Origin: Adineta ricciae
Taxonomy: Eukaryota; Rotifera; Eurotatoria; Adinetida; Adinetidae
Reading direction: 5' to 3'
NCBI GenBank assembly: GCA_905250025.1
Contig: CAJNOJ010000002.1
Coordinates: 1-64,000, forward strand
DNA length: 64,000 nt
Numbering within the stretch: the first letter of the stretch is position 1; each line of letters starts with the position of its first letter. Below, piece by piece: positions 11,664-26,100 of this stretch. A model generated the notes under the pieces. That model had not been told where the DNA came from. It ran no database searches and was given only the letters and a program-made list of their open reading frames with translations. Both the position numbers and the translations under genes were made by a program.

Positions 11664-14550
11664 TTACTTTTCAAGTTGTTGTTCAAGATTTCGCACAGTT
11701 TGAATTTGTTTGTCTATTGGTAATTGTACGAAATTTTGGATCGAATCGATGAAAACTGTTGGCGAAGACGATAATCTATCTAAACCTTTGGCACCATTGA
11801 TTAATTCATTGACAATATCAGTTGAGATATTCGTTTTAGAACTGCTTTCATTCGAGGATATTGTTGATTGATCATCATGGATCGACGAAGGAACCGAATG
11901 AAAAGATAAAGGTGTCGATGTTTGTCGTTTGAAATCAACAGATAACGAACTGATCGATAATGTTGATGAATTGGTATTATCAGTTGAATCATTCGATAAG
12001 AATGAATGATTTTCTACATAGATATCAAAAGCATAAGATCGATTAGATCATCATAAAGAAGAGAAAAATGCGTCTAGAAGATATACCTAGACTTGATGAT
12101 GTAATAACAACATCACGATTGGGTTTTTTATATAATTGAATAACTCGTTTGTAATAAGTATTCTTCTTTTGTTCGCTCATCTCCGACCACATCTCACGCA
12201 TTCCTAGAATAGATTGTCAAGTTGATTTCACAAGAGTTATTGCAACAGGTATTAACAAAGTTGCTACGGAAGAACAAGACAATCGCCAATTGAGAGAGTA
12301 ATTTATACAAGCGGTATATTGTCACCTGTACGGACGTCATTTTTTTGTTAGGAAGAGGCAGAAGAACAGCTATTACTCAGAGAAGTCCTGGATGATTCAT
12401 TGTCGGCAAAAGTAATTTCGTGTTTTTGCCTATCAACTTACGTTCTTCGATTTTAGCCGGATTAGTAACTCGTTCATAATTTCCACGGTGGTCTTTCGTA
12501 TGAAGTAGATAAGCTTGTTCGTCTAATTCTCGTTGTGTAATAATCTTCGAACGTGATTCTGAAAAGGAGACAACTTATCAGTGACGTTTGTTCCACGAAA
12601 AGACAAACTTTACCATTGGGTTTTGATGAATTCGCTTTTTTGTTCGTTCGGAGAAAAGTCGTTTTTCGATCGGATACCCGACCTATCGGTATTATCTGTT
12701 TTATGTTTGAAATAGATGTATTAAGTAAAGTTTTCAATGCCTGATCATTACTAGTCGAAACAACTCGTCTGAAAAAGAAGACAAATCCAATAAAATTTTC
12801 CGGAAGCAAGGGAAGTCTTACTCGATCATTTCAAATAAGAGATCTTTGATGATGAATTCATCATTCAAATCCAGTTTGAAGTGCTTCGTTTTCGATTTAT
12901 AGAGTTTTTCATTGTAACGACTTTTGACAGGATTTTCATTGGCACGTCGTCGTTTTTTTATATGTTGGGATGAACCCGCTTGCAAAGTTGGCGATTTTTG
13001 CAAAGACCGCTTTTTGTTAATTAACATGATTTGGCCATTGGAATTAGCCGTCGGGCGTGTCAATGACTTTGATTTGTTTGGTTTTAAGAATGTTTCATCA
13101 TTGGATTGTAGATAGGACGTAGTAAACGAGGGGAGGGTTGAATATGATGTTGATAATGAACGACTTTGACGTTTGACTGAATCTTTGATGTTAATCGATG
13201 AATCGAGTTCAACGAAAGAATCATCAGTTGGACAATGGTTTTGAGTTAAATCCGGCGACGAAGATGTCAAAGATGTAGGGGATAGTTCACTTGTCGGTGG
13301 AACAGACCAATCAGATGAGGTCGACGAATGACGTTTAGGTAGTATTGCTTCATCCAGGATAGGATCATCCGATTTTTCAACAGCTGAAAAGAAATGAAAA
13401 TTAAGTTTCATGTCTTTCATGAATGAGTAAGATGCAATTAGATGTTATTCTTTTGATCTTTACCTTTCGTATTCATTGTTGAAGTTTTATTTGATCTCTT
13501 TCGTAATGTATCGGACACATTTCGAAGATTCGAATTCGTATTATCAATAACAGGAGGTGGAGGAGTAGGTGGCAATGCTGTCGGTGAGTGATAATCGCCA
13601 AGAACTGATTGTTGATCGGGAACATCGAGTAGATTAGTAGCTGATGATGGTGAAAGTATTAATTGATCTTGATGAGCGTTTGCTGATGAGATTAGTGCAG
13701 AGGATTTTTCCGGTCGAGTCGATGAGACGTGTAACGGTTTCGTTAATTGAATTTTTGTTGGAATACGTAAAGCCGATGCCAGACCATCGCCACTCGAGAG
13801 CATTTTGATGGATGGTGATAAAGAATTCGTAGTTTGTGGGACAATTAATTTCACCAACTTTGTTGAAGAATTCGAATTAATATTTGTATCATATTGTTGA
13901 ATGATAACATTATCTTTACGAAGAGATTTCTTTGACAATTCCGAATTGTTTTTCACAATCGTCGTGACCGATGGTGGAACGATGACTGATGTCGATTTAT
14001 TCTAAAGAAAAGCAATGAATAGTTGAACGAAACTCGATTTGAAAGCTTTTACTAAAACGCGAGTTGATATTTGTTGACTTTGTTCGTATTCATCATCGCT
14101 ATGATACATTTTTGCTGATGGTTTCATAATTAATGCTAACGATGTGGGCTTTTTCGTATAGATCATATCCATTTGCATATCAGATTTTGAATTGCTATGC
14201 TTTACCGAACTTTCGAAGAGTTCATCTGCATCTGAAACAAAAACAGATTATTTTGTTGCAAAAAACACGAAAATTTTCGAATTACTTTGATCATTGGTAG
14301 GAGATTTCCGAGAATGATTTGAGTTCGAAGACGATCGACTGAATTCCCATGATGAATTTCGGTGTTCTACATGCCGATATTGTCGTTTCGTTCGACTATG
14401 CCTTTCATTAGCTTGATCTGTCGTTGCTTTGAGCGCACGTCGAGAATTTGCTAATCCATGTCGTTTTGCTGATGGTGGCGAGGGTGATGACCGAATGGAT
14501 GATGATATGGGTCGTTTACGATTCGGAGAAGTTGTTGTTGATGATGACAT
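11664..14550 (-). CDS. Ser-rich nuclear protein with HMG-box-like segment
   Basis: The ATG at 14550 starts a basic, Ser-rich leader (SPNRKRPISSSIRSS). A disordered Ser/Thr/Pro-rich body follows, with nuclear-localisation-like clusters (PNRKRP, KKRRRANE). A conserved-looking stretch reads HFKLDLNDEFIIKDLLFEMI at about 12818-12875. Towards the C-terminus, ITQRELDEQAYLLHTKDHRG, then NPAKIEERMREMWSEMSEQK and KNTYYKRVIQLYKK resemble the second and third helices of an HMG box. It ends at TAA 11664-11666 after NLEQQLEK. At least seven introns fit phase, including a longer one at about 12208-12445. I do not recognise an orthologue. A nuclear, possibly chromatin-associated role is inference. An alternative splice before the stop is discussed in the findings. 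Confidence 0.6.
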
Positions 14551-15038
14551 GATTTCAGTCAAAGAAATAAATAATTTATTTGAGCATGGAAATCGATTCG
14601 ATTGAAATTATGTACAAAAACAACAGATGACGATGAAAATCTAGAAAACGACTTTCTTTTTTTTCCAACCAATACTATTTCATGGTACCAACTATGACCA
14701 AAAAACCTTGAACGATGAAGAAGTAGACGAATCTTTTTTTTTCTCTTCCTCGGATCGGGACGATGACGACGATGATGATAGAGCTACTAGTAAAACTAAG
14801 CAGGAATGGATAAATTGATCAACGAATAGAAATTGTTCTGTTTAAATGTCTTGATGTCGTGCGCAAATTACCATGGCAACGTAAATCTAACATGGCGATG
14901 AAAATATATACACATGAAGACATACTCAATTAATTTCAAAGAATTATTTATATGGAAATGATCTCATTTTCAACTGATTCCAAATTGCGAAGCAAAGGTT
15001 TCATTTTGAAGGTTTCTCCTTCTAGATTGTTTGTTGAC
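14551..15038. promoter_or_regulatory. Divergent spacer upstream of SPEF1
   Basis: About 490 bp between the start of the minus-strand nuclear-protein gene and the start of SPEF1. It contains poly-T tracts and a GA-rich Asp-codon-like repeat (14756-14782) that is not in a convincing reading frame. It should hold both promoters; nothing more specific can be assigned. Confidence 0.35.
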
Positions 15039-16424
15039 ATGTCGTGGGATATCGAATTGGATGATCAATTACTACAGGATCTTTATGCCTGGATCGATAC
15101 GATTCCTTTAAGTCGTCCAAAGAAGCATATCGAAAAGGATTTTTCCGATGGTGGTAAGCTATTCTTGTTTAATAAATTTTAAAAAAAACATTCTTTTTCT
15201 CTGCTATTGAAAGTTATGGCTGCTGAATTAATCAAACATTATTTTCCTAGTTGGGTAAATATTGTGAATAATTGATTTGTATGCGATTTTTGTTTTGTAT
15301 TAGGTTGATACACACAATTACGTCGCGTCGAACAGTACGCAGCAGAAATTGATTAACTGGGGCCTTTTGAATCGCAAAGTTCTCTGCAAATTTGATATGA
15401 ATATTCCTGAACAGGTTATGCGTGGAATTTGTCTTGGCCGCGCGAGACTGGTGGAAATCTTTCTATACAACTTACGAAATCGAATCGATGAGTATGTCAA
15501 ACGAAAAAAATGTTCTAGTTCAATGTTCATTCCGTCAATTCTCGTTCCAGTTGTCTATCAGGAGAACAACCAAAATCTCATTCTCCTTCTCGAAATCGGT
15601 TTGTGTTTAGCGTGACTAAAATAAACTAACCCCTTTTTCAATTACAATTCCTCATTTCGATATTCTCTCTTCTCCTCGTAGATCTCATCCTCAGCAAAAC
15701 CGAATGAATGAATCGAACATGAACACATCACGTCAACGCCGTTCTCCACCGTCACAATATGATCAACCTTCACCAGCATATCAGAGTAAGAATTTCAAAA
15801 GAGAACTACAAAAGACATTTGTATATAAATGTTATTCAAGTTTTACTCAATGTAGGATGACGACAGTAGGTTTTGCTCAATGCAGTTTTCTTTTCTTCAT
15901 TTCTCTTCGTTATATTGATTATCTTTGCATGTTGATGTATCCCACCGAATTCTGCTTTGGAGTTTCGTTTGATTTTTCACCGAGAAATGATTTTCATGCT
16001 GTGTTTTAGGAAATGAACCGAAAAATACCGGATATGGAGGACAGTAAGCATTCAGCGATTGAAATATCAATCGAACTGATGTGATCTATTTAAAGTGTAG
16101 CAAAGAAATCGACTTCAATGCAAAATTTAACGACAGAAATGGTTAACCGTGCGCATTATAACGAGAAGGAACAAGAATGTCAAGCGAAAGATCAACAAAT
16201 TCAAGTAAAATCCAATTTTTTATCCCTTCGATTGTAAAACTTCAGACTTTTCCTAGGTTTTACAAGCAAAAGTTCATCGCCTGGAACAATTACTCCGCTT
16301 AAAAGATGTTCGTGTGGATGATTTATCAGATAAGCTTGAACAATCACGAAATTTTGCCGGTGGTCACGGAGGAAGATCTAATCGTCAACAATATACTAAT
16401 GTATCCATGAATGGACGTAAATAA
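15039..16424 (+). CDS. SPEF1: Sperm flagellar protein 1 (CLAMP), CH-domain microtubule protein
   Basis: SPEF1 bundles and stabilises microtubules in the ciliary central apparatus and epithelial cells. The CH domain is unmistakable: LLQDLYAWIDTIPLSRPKKH, EKDFSDG, MAAELIKHYFPSWVDTHNYV, STQQKLINWGLLNRKVLCKF and IPEQVMRGICLGRARLVEIF. A variable Ser/Arg/Gln linker follows, then the family C-terminal coiled coil (VLQAKVHRLEQLLRLKDVRV, DDLSDKLEQS), ending SMNGRK with TAA at 16422-16424. Seven exons join in phase. The intron at about 16046-16094 needs the acceptor AAAG before TGTAGC to keep frame. ATG at 15039 lies 13 bases after TCCTTCTAG. With IFT54 this is the second ciliary gene in the window. 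Confidence 0.9.
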
Positions 16425-17182
16425 ACACTTAAAATAACCCTCGCTCATCTGATTTCATCTCATGACATTTGTTTCTTGCTCATAACAACTTTTCTAATGA
16501 AATCAACTGAAAAGCAGGATTAATAAATAGATCACGTATATTTTCATCGCTTATCTTCATCTTTGTTGTTATGCTGTTGCACTACAATGAACCGTTATTA
16601 ATGTCATCTAATTCCTTTTTGAAAGAAGTGATACTTAGGAATGAGACTGAAGTTGTTCCATGTCTTTAAAATAGAAACTTATTAGAAAACCCATTAAAGA
16701 TGTTTTAATGACTTGAATTATTCGATTAGATTTCTAATCGAGTTTGTAGACAAGGTCGCGTTACGCACGAGAATCCAGAGCCGATTTGATAATAAACTGT
16801 CGGAGATCTGATGTGTTGCGATAGTTGGAGAGAATGTTTCATTTTCTCTGATGTTTATTTCAACATGTTTTTCGTTTATACAAAAGATTTTTCATTCAAC
16901 AAAACAAGAAGAAGAAGAGATATTGAATTGATATTAAAAAAACTGCCATAGATTCTCTCATTCAGTTTATATGTATATATCATAATCGACAATTCAAAGA
17001 GAAAGTATAACAGCACTGTTCACTTGACGAGAGAGAGAGAGACAGAAAGCAATTGTAGCAATAAACAACACGTGAAAGAGAAATCAAGTCCGGTAAAGTA
17101 AACAAAGTGAGAAATGAGAACTGCACACTAAGAAAGAGAGAAGAAAAACGAGAAAATTTATTTGACAAGATCGCATCATTCA
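16425..17182. other. Convergent spacer between SPEF1 and PLC-epsilon gene
   Basis: About 760 bp between two stop codons. AT-rich with a GA dinucleotide tract (17028-17043). It contains the 17-base word at 16724-16740 that recurs at 44319-44335. No coding or RNA gene seen. Confidence 0.4.
16724..16740. repeat. 17-base inverted word, copy 1
   Basis: GATTAGATTTCTAATCG, with arms GATTAG and CTAATC around ATTT. An identical word is at 44319-44335. Confidence 0.5.
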
Positions 17183-20100
17183 TCAAGATTTCAACGTGGA
17201 GAGGATTGTTTTCAGTGAACGTTTATTATTATGGTGAGTCTTTGGTATTGGTGGCGTTGGCGCAAGTGTCGTTCGATTAATCAGATTACCATTCATTGCA
17301 CTCGTTGGAGTTAAACTGTTTGGTGTTCGAAGTTTCGATGGATGATCGGCATGGATGTCTACTTTAAAAAGAGGATTATTGTTTTGGTGTTGACGAGAGA
17401 GTTCTTGGTGATTACCTTCGTGTGAACCTCGATCGATGGATTTCTGTCGGGCTAATGAACGGAAAAGAAATTTGTCGGTAAAAGCTTTGTTGGTGTTCGT
17501 TTCGGAATATTCGACTTTCTTGACGAGAACAAATTTCGAATTGGTTGATGTCCATAGACGTTGAATGCCGTAGATTTTCTCATCATCAGCTAACAAACGA
17601 CGCTTTATTGGTATTCGTCGTGTGGTATTCATTGTATTCAGATCGGTTTCTTCGATCAGACCGTAATCATTTGGCATTCCTGTCATACGGATTTTTGTCA
17701 TTAACTAAACAAAAGAACGTTTTTTTTTTCATTTGCAAGAAGAAGAGATTCCTATTTTTACTTGTGTAATCACATGAATCGCTGTTGAGTTAACTGGTGT
17801 GCGAAATGTTGTATGCTTTTGTATAGGCGAAACATTGTAAATCGTGACGAGAAATGTTCGGTCACAATTTTCCCAATTTTGAATGTTTTTATCCATTAGA
17901 GTTGATAGAGATAAATGTTGCTAGAACAAATCCATCATTGATGAGCGATTTCCGAAAAGAAGGAAGGACTCACTTGTGTTGGAGTTTTCTTTTTGCAAAG
18001 AATAACTGTTTCGCGTCCAACACGATCAATAACTTCGAGAATACGCTCATGTTTTTCTAGTATACGCGGCGTGACATCGTTGTTCTTCGATGACGACGAA
18101 GCTTTCTTTTTCCATGTTTTCGAAGACTCAGTCAACATCATATCATTGATTGTTTCACCAACTTTCAAAAAATCATTCGCTTTGGCAATCTAAAACGAAA
18201 ATATTATGAAAAAAAACTGCAGAATAAATCCGTCTTCTTTAACCATATCCATAAGTTCTTCAACAGTTGTGTATTGTGTAACAGCAAATGGTCGAAAGTC
18301 TTCATCTCGTCCATCTTTGCCGTAGACTTTCACTTCGAATGTTTTATGTTTCGGTCGAATAAATTCTCGACTCGCCTAAATAAGAAATCGATTAGAACAG
18401 ATCTAAAATTAACTGTGTTTAACTGCATACTGCGACAACTTCAGGTGGATCAGCTGCTCGTCGCAAGATCTTCGTACGGAACAGATGTGGTGTGTTCGAC
18501 GTAGATAAATCCGGTTCCGTATTTCGTAGAAGAATTGTTTCGGTGGTTTTGGAATAGATAAACAACGTTGCTAATTCTAATGGACAATTGCTTATATCGC
18601 GTAAACGAACATGTCGATAACCAGGCAGAAGACATTTCAACGGCATGACACGTTGAGACATTAAATGATTACTACCAGCATCGTAAACATGGAAACGAAC
18701 AAATGCTAATTCGATGAAGAATAACTAGATGGAACATCATTTATTAGAGTAGACTAAAGGAATGAATGAAAGTGAATACCTGAAAAACGAATGTTTCTTG
18801 CCAGATGGGATTTAGTGAATTCTTCACTGATGGTTTCGTTTTTCTTGACATACAGTCAATTGGAATTCCAAGAAGTTCAACTTCAATGTAAACACTCGTT
18901 GTTGAACTCACATTCTGAGTTAAATATTGTCCAGAGATAACCTATTCGAATAAATCAACGTAGAGATCAATTTCGAATGAGTTTGTAACGTACAGTGATA
19001 GTTAATTCATAGCATGAACCTTCGCGTTCGATCACCGATGGATTAAAATGACCGTATTGAGGATGTTCTTTATCATAAAACACACTCGGTTTGAGAACAT
19101 AACCACAATTGCCATTTTGTTCAAACATGGATAGATTAAGAATTTGGCCAGCATCTATGTAAAGAGAATTATTAGGACACTTCTAGACATCTAAGATTGT
19201 TAAATAGACGTACCAAGTGTTTGGTAGTTTGTTGCAGCTAGTCTATAGAGAATAAAGTTTATTTGAATGTGAACATGGAAAATCTCGAGTACATACTGAA
19301 TGCCATATGTCCATAAATGCAGTGGATTGAAGTTTGAAGAATCGACACGAAAACCACTTGGATAACATCGTACGAGTTGTGTTTCAGTATGTCTAGAATA
19401 CAATCATGAACTGGTCAATAACGTAAGTAGAAAAGAAAGAACATACGCAATCATATCTACAGCTTGATTTTTACATAATTTCTTCGCTTTGTTTTCAATT
19501 AAAGATACAATCTGATGACATGGTGACACTTGATCGATAGAACGAGAACTCTCTGTACCTGTAAGAAAAAAAACAGAATAATGAAATTGATCAGTTGATC
19601 GTCATTGCCAAATAAGGCACAAGATCCTACTCATACTCGTAGTGCTCGGTTGGGCAACAAGCTGTTGAATATTACGTTTCGGCGCCTTTCGAATAGGTTT
19701 TCCTCCAGCCATATTCGATGATGCTGATGAACAACTTAATCCTACGATAAAATAAAATTAGAAAAAAAGACTTTGATATTTCTTTGTCTCCAAAACAAAC
19801 CTCGAAATTTCACTGCTTGAGTATAAATAACAATATCCGATAATTCTTTCGCTACGATTATCGCTGGTAACTTGGAAATAGTTGTTGATTTATTTGCTTT
19901 GATAATCTGATTTGCATCGATCGAACTACTACTCTTCAAGCGTTGTCTTGGCTCAGTATTCAATATGCTATACCGACGTTGTTGATATGGTCGCCTAACA
20001 AATAGAAGAGACTGGTTTCGAAACGAACTTCTCTTTTCGGCTTACAAATCATCGTCGCCATCTTGATCAATCGTTCCCGGGATGTTTGGTTTCTTCAGAT

Positions 20101-23100
20101 GGTACATCGGTGAATCAGTCATCGAATTCGAACGTTGTGATTCTCCACTGACTAGCTGATCGTCATTAAAATCATCAATTAGTTCATCATCATCCGATTC
20201 ATCATCTTCTTCATTATCATCCGGTGAGGAATACACTGAATTTCGATAATTCACACTCAGTTGTACTTTCTGTTTACTCAGCTGTGTTGTCGAATGCATT
20301 TTATTGATCTTCTTGTTTTTAATTAAGATCTTGTATTTCATTTGGTTTGGCGATGGTAATTGAGGATCTTCGTAGAAATCCGAATCGAACATATACTTCG
20401 TAATTAGTTTATCACCGAAAACTTTAACAAAGATTTGAGCCATGCGCGCCTGCTGCATTAATGTGCAACGATTTTCAATGGACAAGATAACTGGATAGGG
20501 TGAAGTGAGAAATGCACTTTCGTTAATCACTTCTACGACTAATTTGAAAGAGATTTTACTAACAAATGTACGACCATGATAGATAACTGGATAACCATCA
20601 TCACCATCCCAACAATCAAGTTCAACACAACGACAACCAGATAACAAAACCTAAAGTAAAACCAAGACTTTTGAATGAAAAGAATTCTTTCGAAATACGT
20701 ACTTCACGATACATTTCAACGGACGATTCACCACGTAGTTGATGACCGGTTAGATAAGTATTATGCGAAGATGCGATGAAATAATATGATAGAGGGTAAT
20801 CAAAGTCCTAAAGAAAATGTGTTTTTTTAACGAATCAAATTTCAGTAGGTGTGTTACTTGTTCGTTGACTTTGGTATGTTCATTCACGAATGCGTAGTTC
20901 TCTTTATCCAATAAATAACGGGAAAATCCTTCGAACGAGAGAACTTTATTCAATCGATTTTGTCGATTAGGTTCATGGCGCTAAAAATCGAAGAGTTTAT
21001 CATGGGTTTTGCAAACATGCTTCTAAACTTACATAAATAATCTGTTCAATTTCATACATAGTCTTCTCTTCTTTTTGATGTTCGAGTAGAAAGTCTCGAA
21101 ATTGTTCTTTTGTTATGAGATAATTTCCACGTGTATGTGTACTTATAGCATAACAAGGTATGGATGAAATTGCGATCATATCATAAATTCTTCGCACACT
21201 TGCATCAGTGATGTCATCAACGATATTTCTTGTGATTAAACCAGTTAAATGTCGAGAAATATCGAGTGAATCGTTTTTGTACTGTTCTTTGATCGTATAA
21301 TCTTGTTCAAGATTGATCTCGGACGCGAATTTATCGAACAAGTCTTTCAAATCTCGCCGACAATGAAAATAGAATGATTTGAACAATTCAACAAACTCCG
21401 GAAAGTCCATATAAGTCTCGTTGATAATCCACGGTGATGACGAATCTTGTACTTGACTATTCGAATGAGCCGATGCTAATCGACTTGCTAATCGTTTTGT
21501 GTTAATTAAACTATTCAATGTACTTGTTGTAGTCGTACGTTGAGTGGATGGATGAGCTGTGGTTCCGGGACGTGTTTTTGAATGAGTTTGTGTTAATGAT
21601 CGAGGTGGTTTGGCAGGCTGGGTGGTAAGAGTAGGTTTTGGTTTATATTCAAGTGTTTTCGATTTGCTGCGAAGGCCAAGATTAGAATTTTGTTGTTGCC
21701 ATTTCGATGCTGCTGTGGGATCAGATTCGGTTGAAAAACTTGCCTTTCGATCCTGAATAGAGAACGATTATTTTCAAGGAATTAGCTCGCGAAATCATAT
21801 CTTCGTACCTGTTCGAATTTATTTCGTCTTCTCAGAGCTAAATTCGACCAAGACTTCATGACGCTGCTCGGTTTTTTCGACGATGGATGATCTCGTTCAT
21901 AGGAAAACAAGGAGCTGGAATTCCATTGCCTTCCGCCAAAAATAAGTATGGCATGCATGGGTGTTGGTCCTTGAAAACGTTCATTTTCATGATATAATGA
22001 TAAATACTGATTCTTAAGCCAAACAATACGTCGGTCCGAACAAAGTCGATGTTTCCGATATTGCGTAACTAATTTATCGATACATGAGTACCAAATTTGT
22101 GAACAATATTTCGGACTGATGAAGCAAAGCGATCTATAGAAACAGAGAAGTCGAATGATTCAGAACGAGAAGAACAAGCTTATCTTACTTATTTTCACTG
22201 ATCGATGCACCATAGACAACAGTAAAACAATTCTCCGGATTAGATATATCATTTAATTTGTAACGTTTGATAATTGGAAGAAGATCACAATGAAGGATTC
22301 CACTCCGAATATGTTTAACATATTTCAATTGAAGGAAACCTTCGTCCATATCAACAAATGCCACATCACGTAAAACATAACGTTTCATCAAGATTGAATA
22401 ATGTGCTGCTTCACTTGACATTTGATTAGCTGTATTAACATTCTCAATACTTCGATGTGTGTCCCAGGATGGCTTCGTCCTTTGAACGAAAACACACAAT
22501 TAGAACATGATTTTAAAAGAATGTGAAGGCAAATTTTTGACTTACCAAGTTAATGTACAATTATCTAATTCAAGTCGAACAGTGACTAAACATGTATGCA
22601 TTGTATCTTCATCATAGAGTATCAGCGTACTTCCGTTTCTAGAAAGGCGGACATAATTGACTGAGATTAGGTGAGAAAAGGAAAAATAACCAACCGAAGC
22701 ATTTGTAGATTATTAAAATCAACAATATGATGCATGGACAAGAGTGAGACTTCATGATTATGTTTCGGTTGCGTTATTGGTTGATAAAAGGAAACATTCA
22801 AACAATAATATGTTTCAGGTTCATCAATATCCAATGTCGATCGATACGGTAAAACCGAATTTCTTCCGTAAGCTGCTTCATCATCATTTACATTTGAAGT
22901 TTCATTATCTCCAATGACATTGATCGCTATATTCGTTGATCGTTCCTGATCATATTCGTTATTCGTTGTCGATGTGCACGGAAATGATTGATGACGATTA
23001 TATTTCGGTTTTGATAATCTAAATTCGGGATCTTCTATCGAAACTGATCATCGAGAAAGTGTTCGACATACTTATCCGATGAACCCGTATCAGAACCTGC

Positions 23101-26100
23101 GCAAACAGTAGCTGCATGTTTTTCTTTCATGTCCGGTACTATCGCTGGTGACGGTAATTTAATGCGATTTAAGTCATTACAGCATTTGAATAGAGGCTGA
23201 CGACGATGACGATTGTGAAACATAGCGATGTCTTTTAAAACCATGTGAACAAGTTCGATTTTCCGAGTATTAATCAGACCACCTACGCCAATACCTTCTC
23301 ATCGGGGAAAACAAAAGAGAATTTAGTGAATACTGAGCAAATGAATACTTACGAGTAAGAAAATGCTCTTGACTTTGAAAATCTGTTACAGTCTAGAAAA
23401 TCAAATTGATTTGTGACACAACTCCGTTTTTTGATGTCTTCAAAAAAATGGCTTACTTCAATTGGTTTTTGTGTATTTCGATTACATAGAACAACGATAC
23501 TCGGTACGCTACTCAATATTGCGCGAAGATCTTTGAGGAACGTACCAAAAAATGGTACAACTTTACAAGTTGGAATATCCAATGCTCGACTGACAGCATC
23601 GCAATACTGTGGCGTTTTCTCATTTGAATTGAATGCATCGGTAAGAAACTTAAAACCCGGAATCTCATCTGTTATGGTTAACCATAATGGACGAAATGCT
23701 TCGATTCTATTCAAAGAAAGCATATATCTATTTTCATACTTAGAATCTACGACATACTTTAATCCGGCTAGGATCTGCATAGCACTGTTAAAATTTCCCA
23801 TATACCAACAAGTAATTGCGCATCGAAGGATAGAAGCCACGATTGCTTTCCGTTCTTGAAAACTTGTTTGTGAAACGATTAATTGTTGAATAAATGATCC
23901 AACCTAGAAAGAATAAGATATTATCTGTTTTCGTGAAATTCTTGAATAACATACAGCTTGAAAGCGTTGTACGAGAATTCGAATGCTTTTGCCCTGTATT
24001 GATGTGTCATTTGCGGACAAGAATGACATGTCTAATGTTAAATGTCGTAGATATTGTAAGGGCGGAACACTGAGAAAGATTTCATGTTCTATTTCTGTCA
24101 AACGTATTGCAACTTCTTCCGGAAAATCGAACAGACACTTCAATTCTTCAAGATCCGATGAGAAGCAGATGGGTTGGGTATTGTCCGATGGGTGAATATA
24201 CGATGAATTCATCAAAATTCCCGAAGTAGTTGTCGAACGATTACTCTGCATCATACGTGTTAAGTTTTGAATATGGTCTGTTGTTGACATGGATTGTTTA
24301 TTTGAATGATGAGCAGAATTTTTGTACATATCAGCTATAGTTTGATAGGGATTTTTATTTGAATTCGGTAATAATGATGAGGAGACTAGTGTCGCGCGGC
24401 GACCTGTTTGATGTGATTGAGAATAACGACGCATCGATGAATTTAATGGAATGTGTTTATCGAAGAGCGCAAAGCCTTCGACATTAACGATTTTCCATAG
24501 ATAAACAGTTATAGCACGTAGATCAGCAGTGTTGTTCAATTGCAAACGCCACTTGGTTTTGTTCCGGAATTCTAAAACGAGATCGTTGGTTCCTGCACTT
24601 AAATGATGGCCACTCGTTATCCAGTGTTCTAGATCAGCAATACGTTGTTCTTTGTAAATTACACGTGTTTTCATATCTAATAAACAGATTTTATCGGATC
24701 GAATGCACAAAATTCGATTGCCCTAAAGAAAAGATCTTAATGAAAATAATGATGGACATTCATGAAAATCAAACCTTTCGTTTTGATCGTTTTCCATGGA
24801 TTTCTTTAACAACATACATTTCCGCATTATAACACGACAAATTTCGACACAAACGTACGTAACATTCTTTTAAACGCGTGGGATTATCGTAATCGTTGAT
24901 ATGAAATAATTTTCGTTGTTTATCTTTGATTAGTTTAAGTATTTCATTACTGTGACGAAAATCCGGCGGAAGAAACGGGCTTTTCGATTTGTGAATGCTC
25001 GAATCCACGCGTTTACAACAAGGAATATCAGTCAAACGAAATTTAATAAGATTCCGACGACGCCGATCACGCCATGATGCTGTCATTGAATGTAAACCTG
25101 ATATACCACCTGTATTAGTCAATTGCGTCGGAGAAGTTTGATCGTTTAATGATAAATTCAATGTATGTAATTCATCATCTAGATGTTTATGGGAGAAATA
25201 GAGAGAAAGAGAAGAGTTTTTGTGAAAACTTACCTTCTGCAAGATCGAGATTTTCTTCTGGCCATGCTTCGAGACGTAATTGCACAGCAGCTAATGTTGC
25301 TGCTTCTTCTTTCGAACAAATTAGTCGTCCGGAGACAATATCGCGTTGCATTTTGATATATTCACGGTAAATATCTTCATTCGTTGCATCGTCCATTTCA
25401 GTCCCGAGAGGCGACTCAACATCCTATATAAAGATCAAGGACATTTTCTACTTTCATTCTGATCAAGGAGAGAATATTTACTTGAAGGGCAAGAATTTCC
25501 TTAATTTGACTTGTCCAACTACGAAATGAACTACGTAAAGATTCTAACAGGGCAAAGAAACTTTTCAGTTCTTTTTGAACTAGATAATCTAAACACAGAA
25601 CCAATTCATTGGAAACGATTATTTGAAAATATATTCTTTTCTACCTTGAAAGTCTTCTGGCGATCGTAAGACCCAATTTGCAATGAGAAAAAGTACTTCA
25701 TTGCCTTGTTTCGTTGCGGTATCCTTCGTTGCAGCCGCCATAATTAGCGATTTAAACGATCGTTGTTTCTGTATCGGCGATGAAAAACTAAATAGCGATT
25801 CTTGAGATTTAGTTGTTTCACTTTTTCCATTGGTCGTCGCCGTCGTTCCTGATGGTGCTGCTGATAATTGTGTCGTAACTAGTTGTTGCGGTGATAAATA
25901 CGCTGATAATGACGAAGCTGTACTATCTGACGAACGTAGCGAAATACCATCCGGTTGAAGATTCGCTGCAGTCCCTGGTGTTGTTGTTGTTCCATTGAGT
26001 AAATCTGTTTCGTGATGGTTGAGTGGATTGATAATTTCATCTGTACATGAACGGCTCCGATGTAAACCTTCGAGATCGAGTGGGAGGTGTAGTCCCTTTC

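Noticed and set aside
23413..23859. 148-aa plus-strand ORF
   Set aside because: Antisense to the RasGEF exons, which carry strong family motifs.
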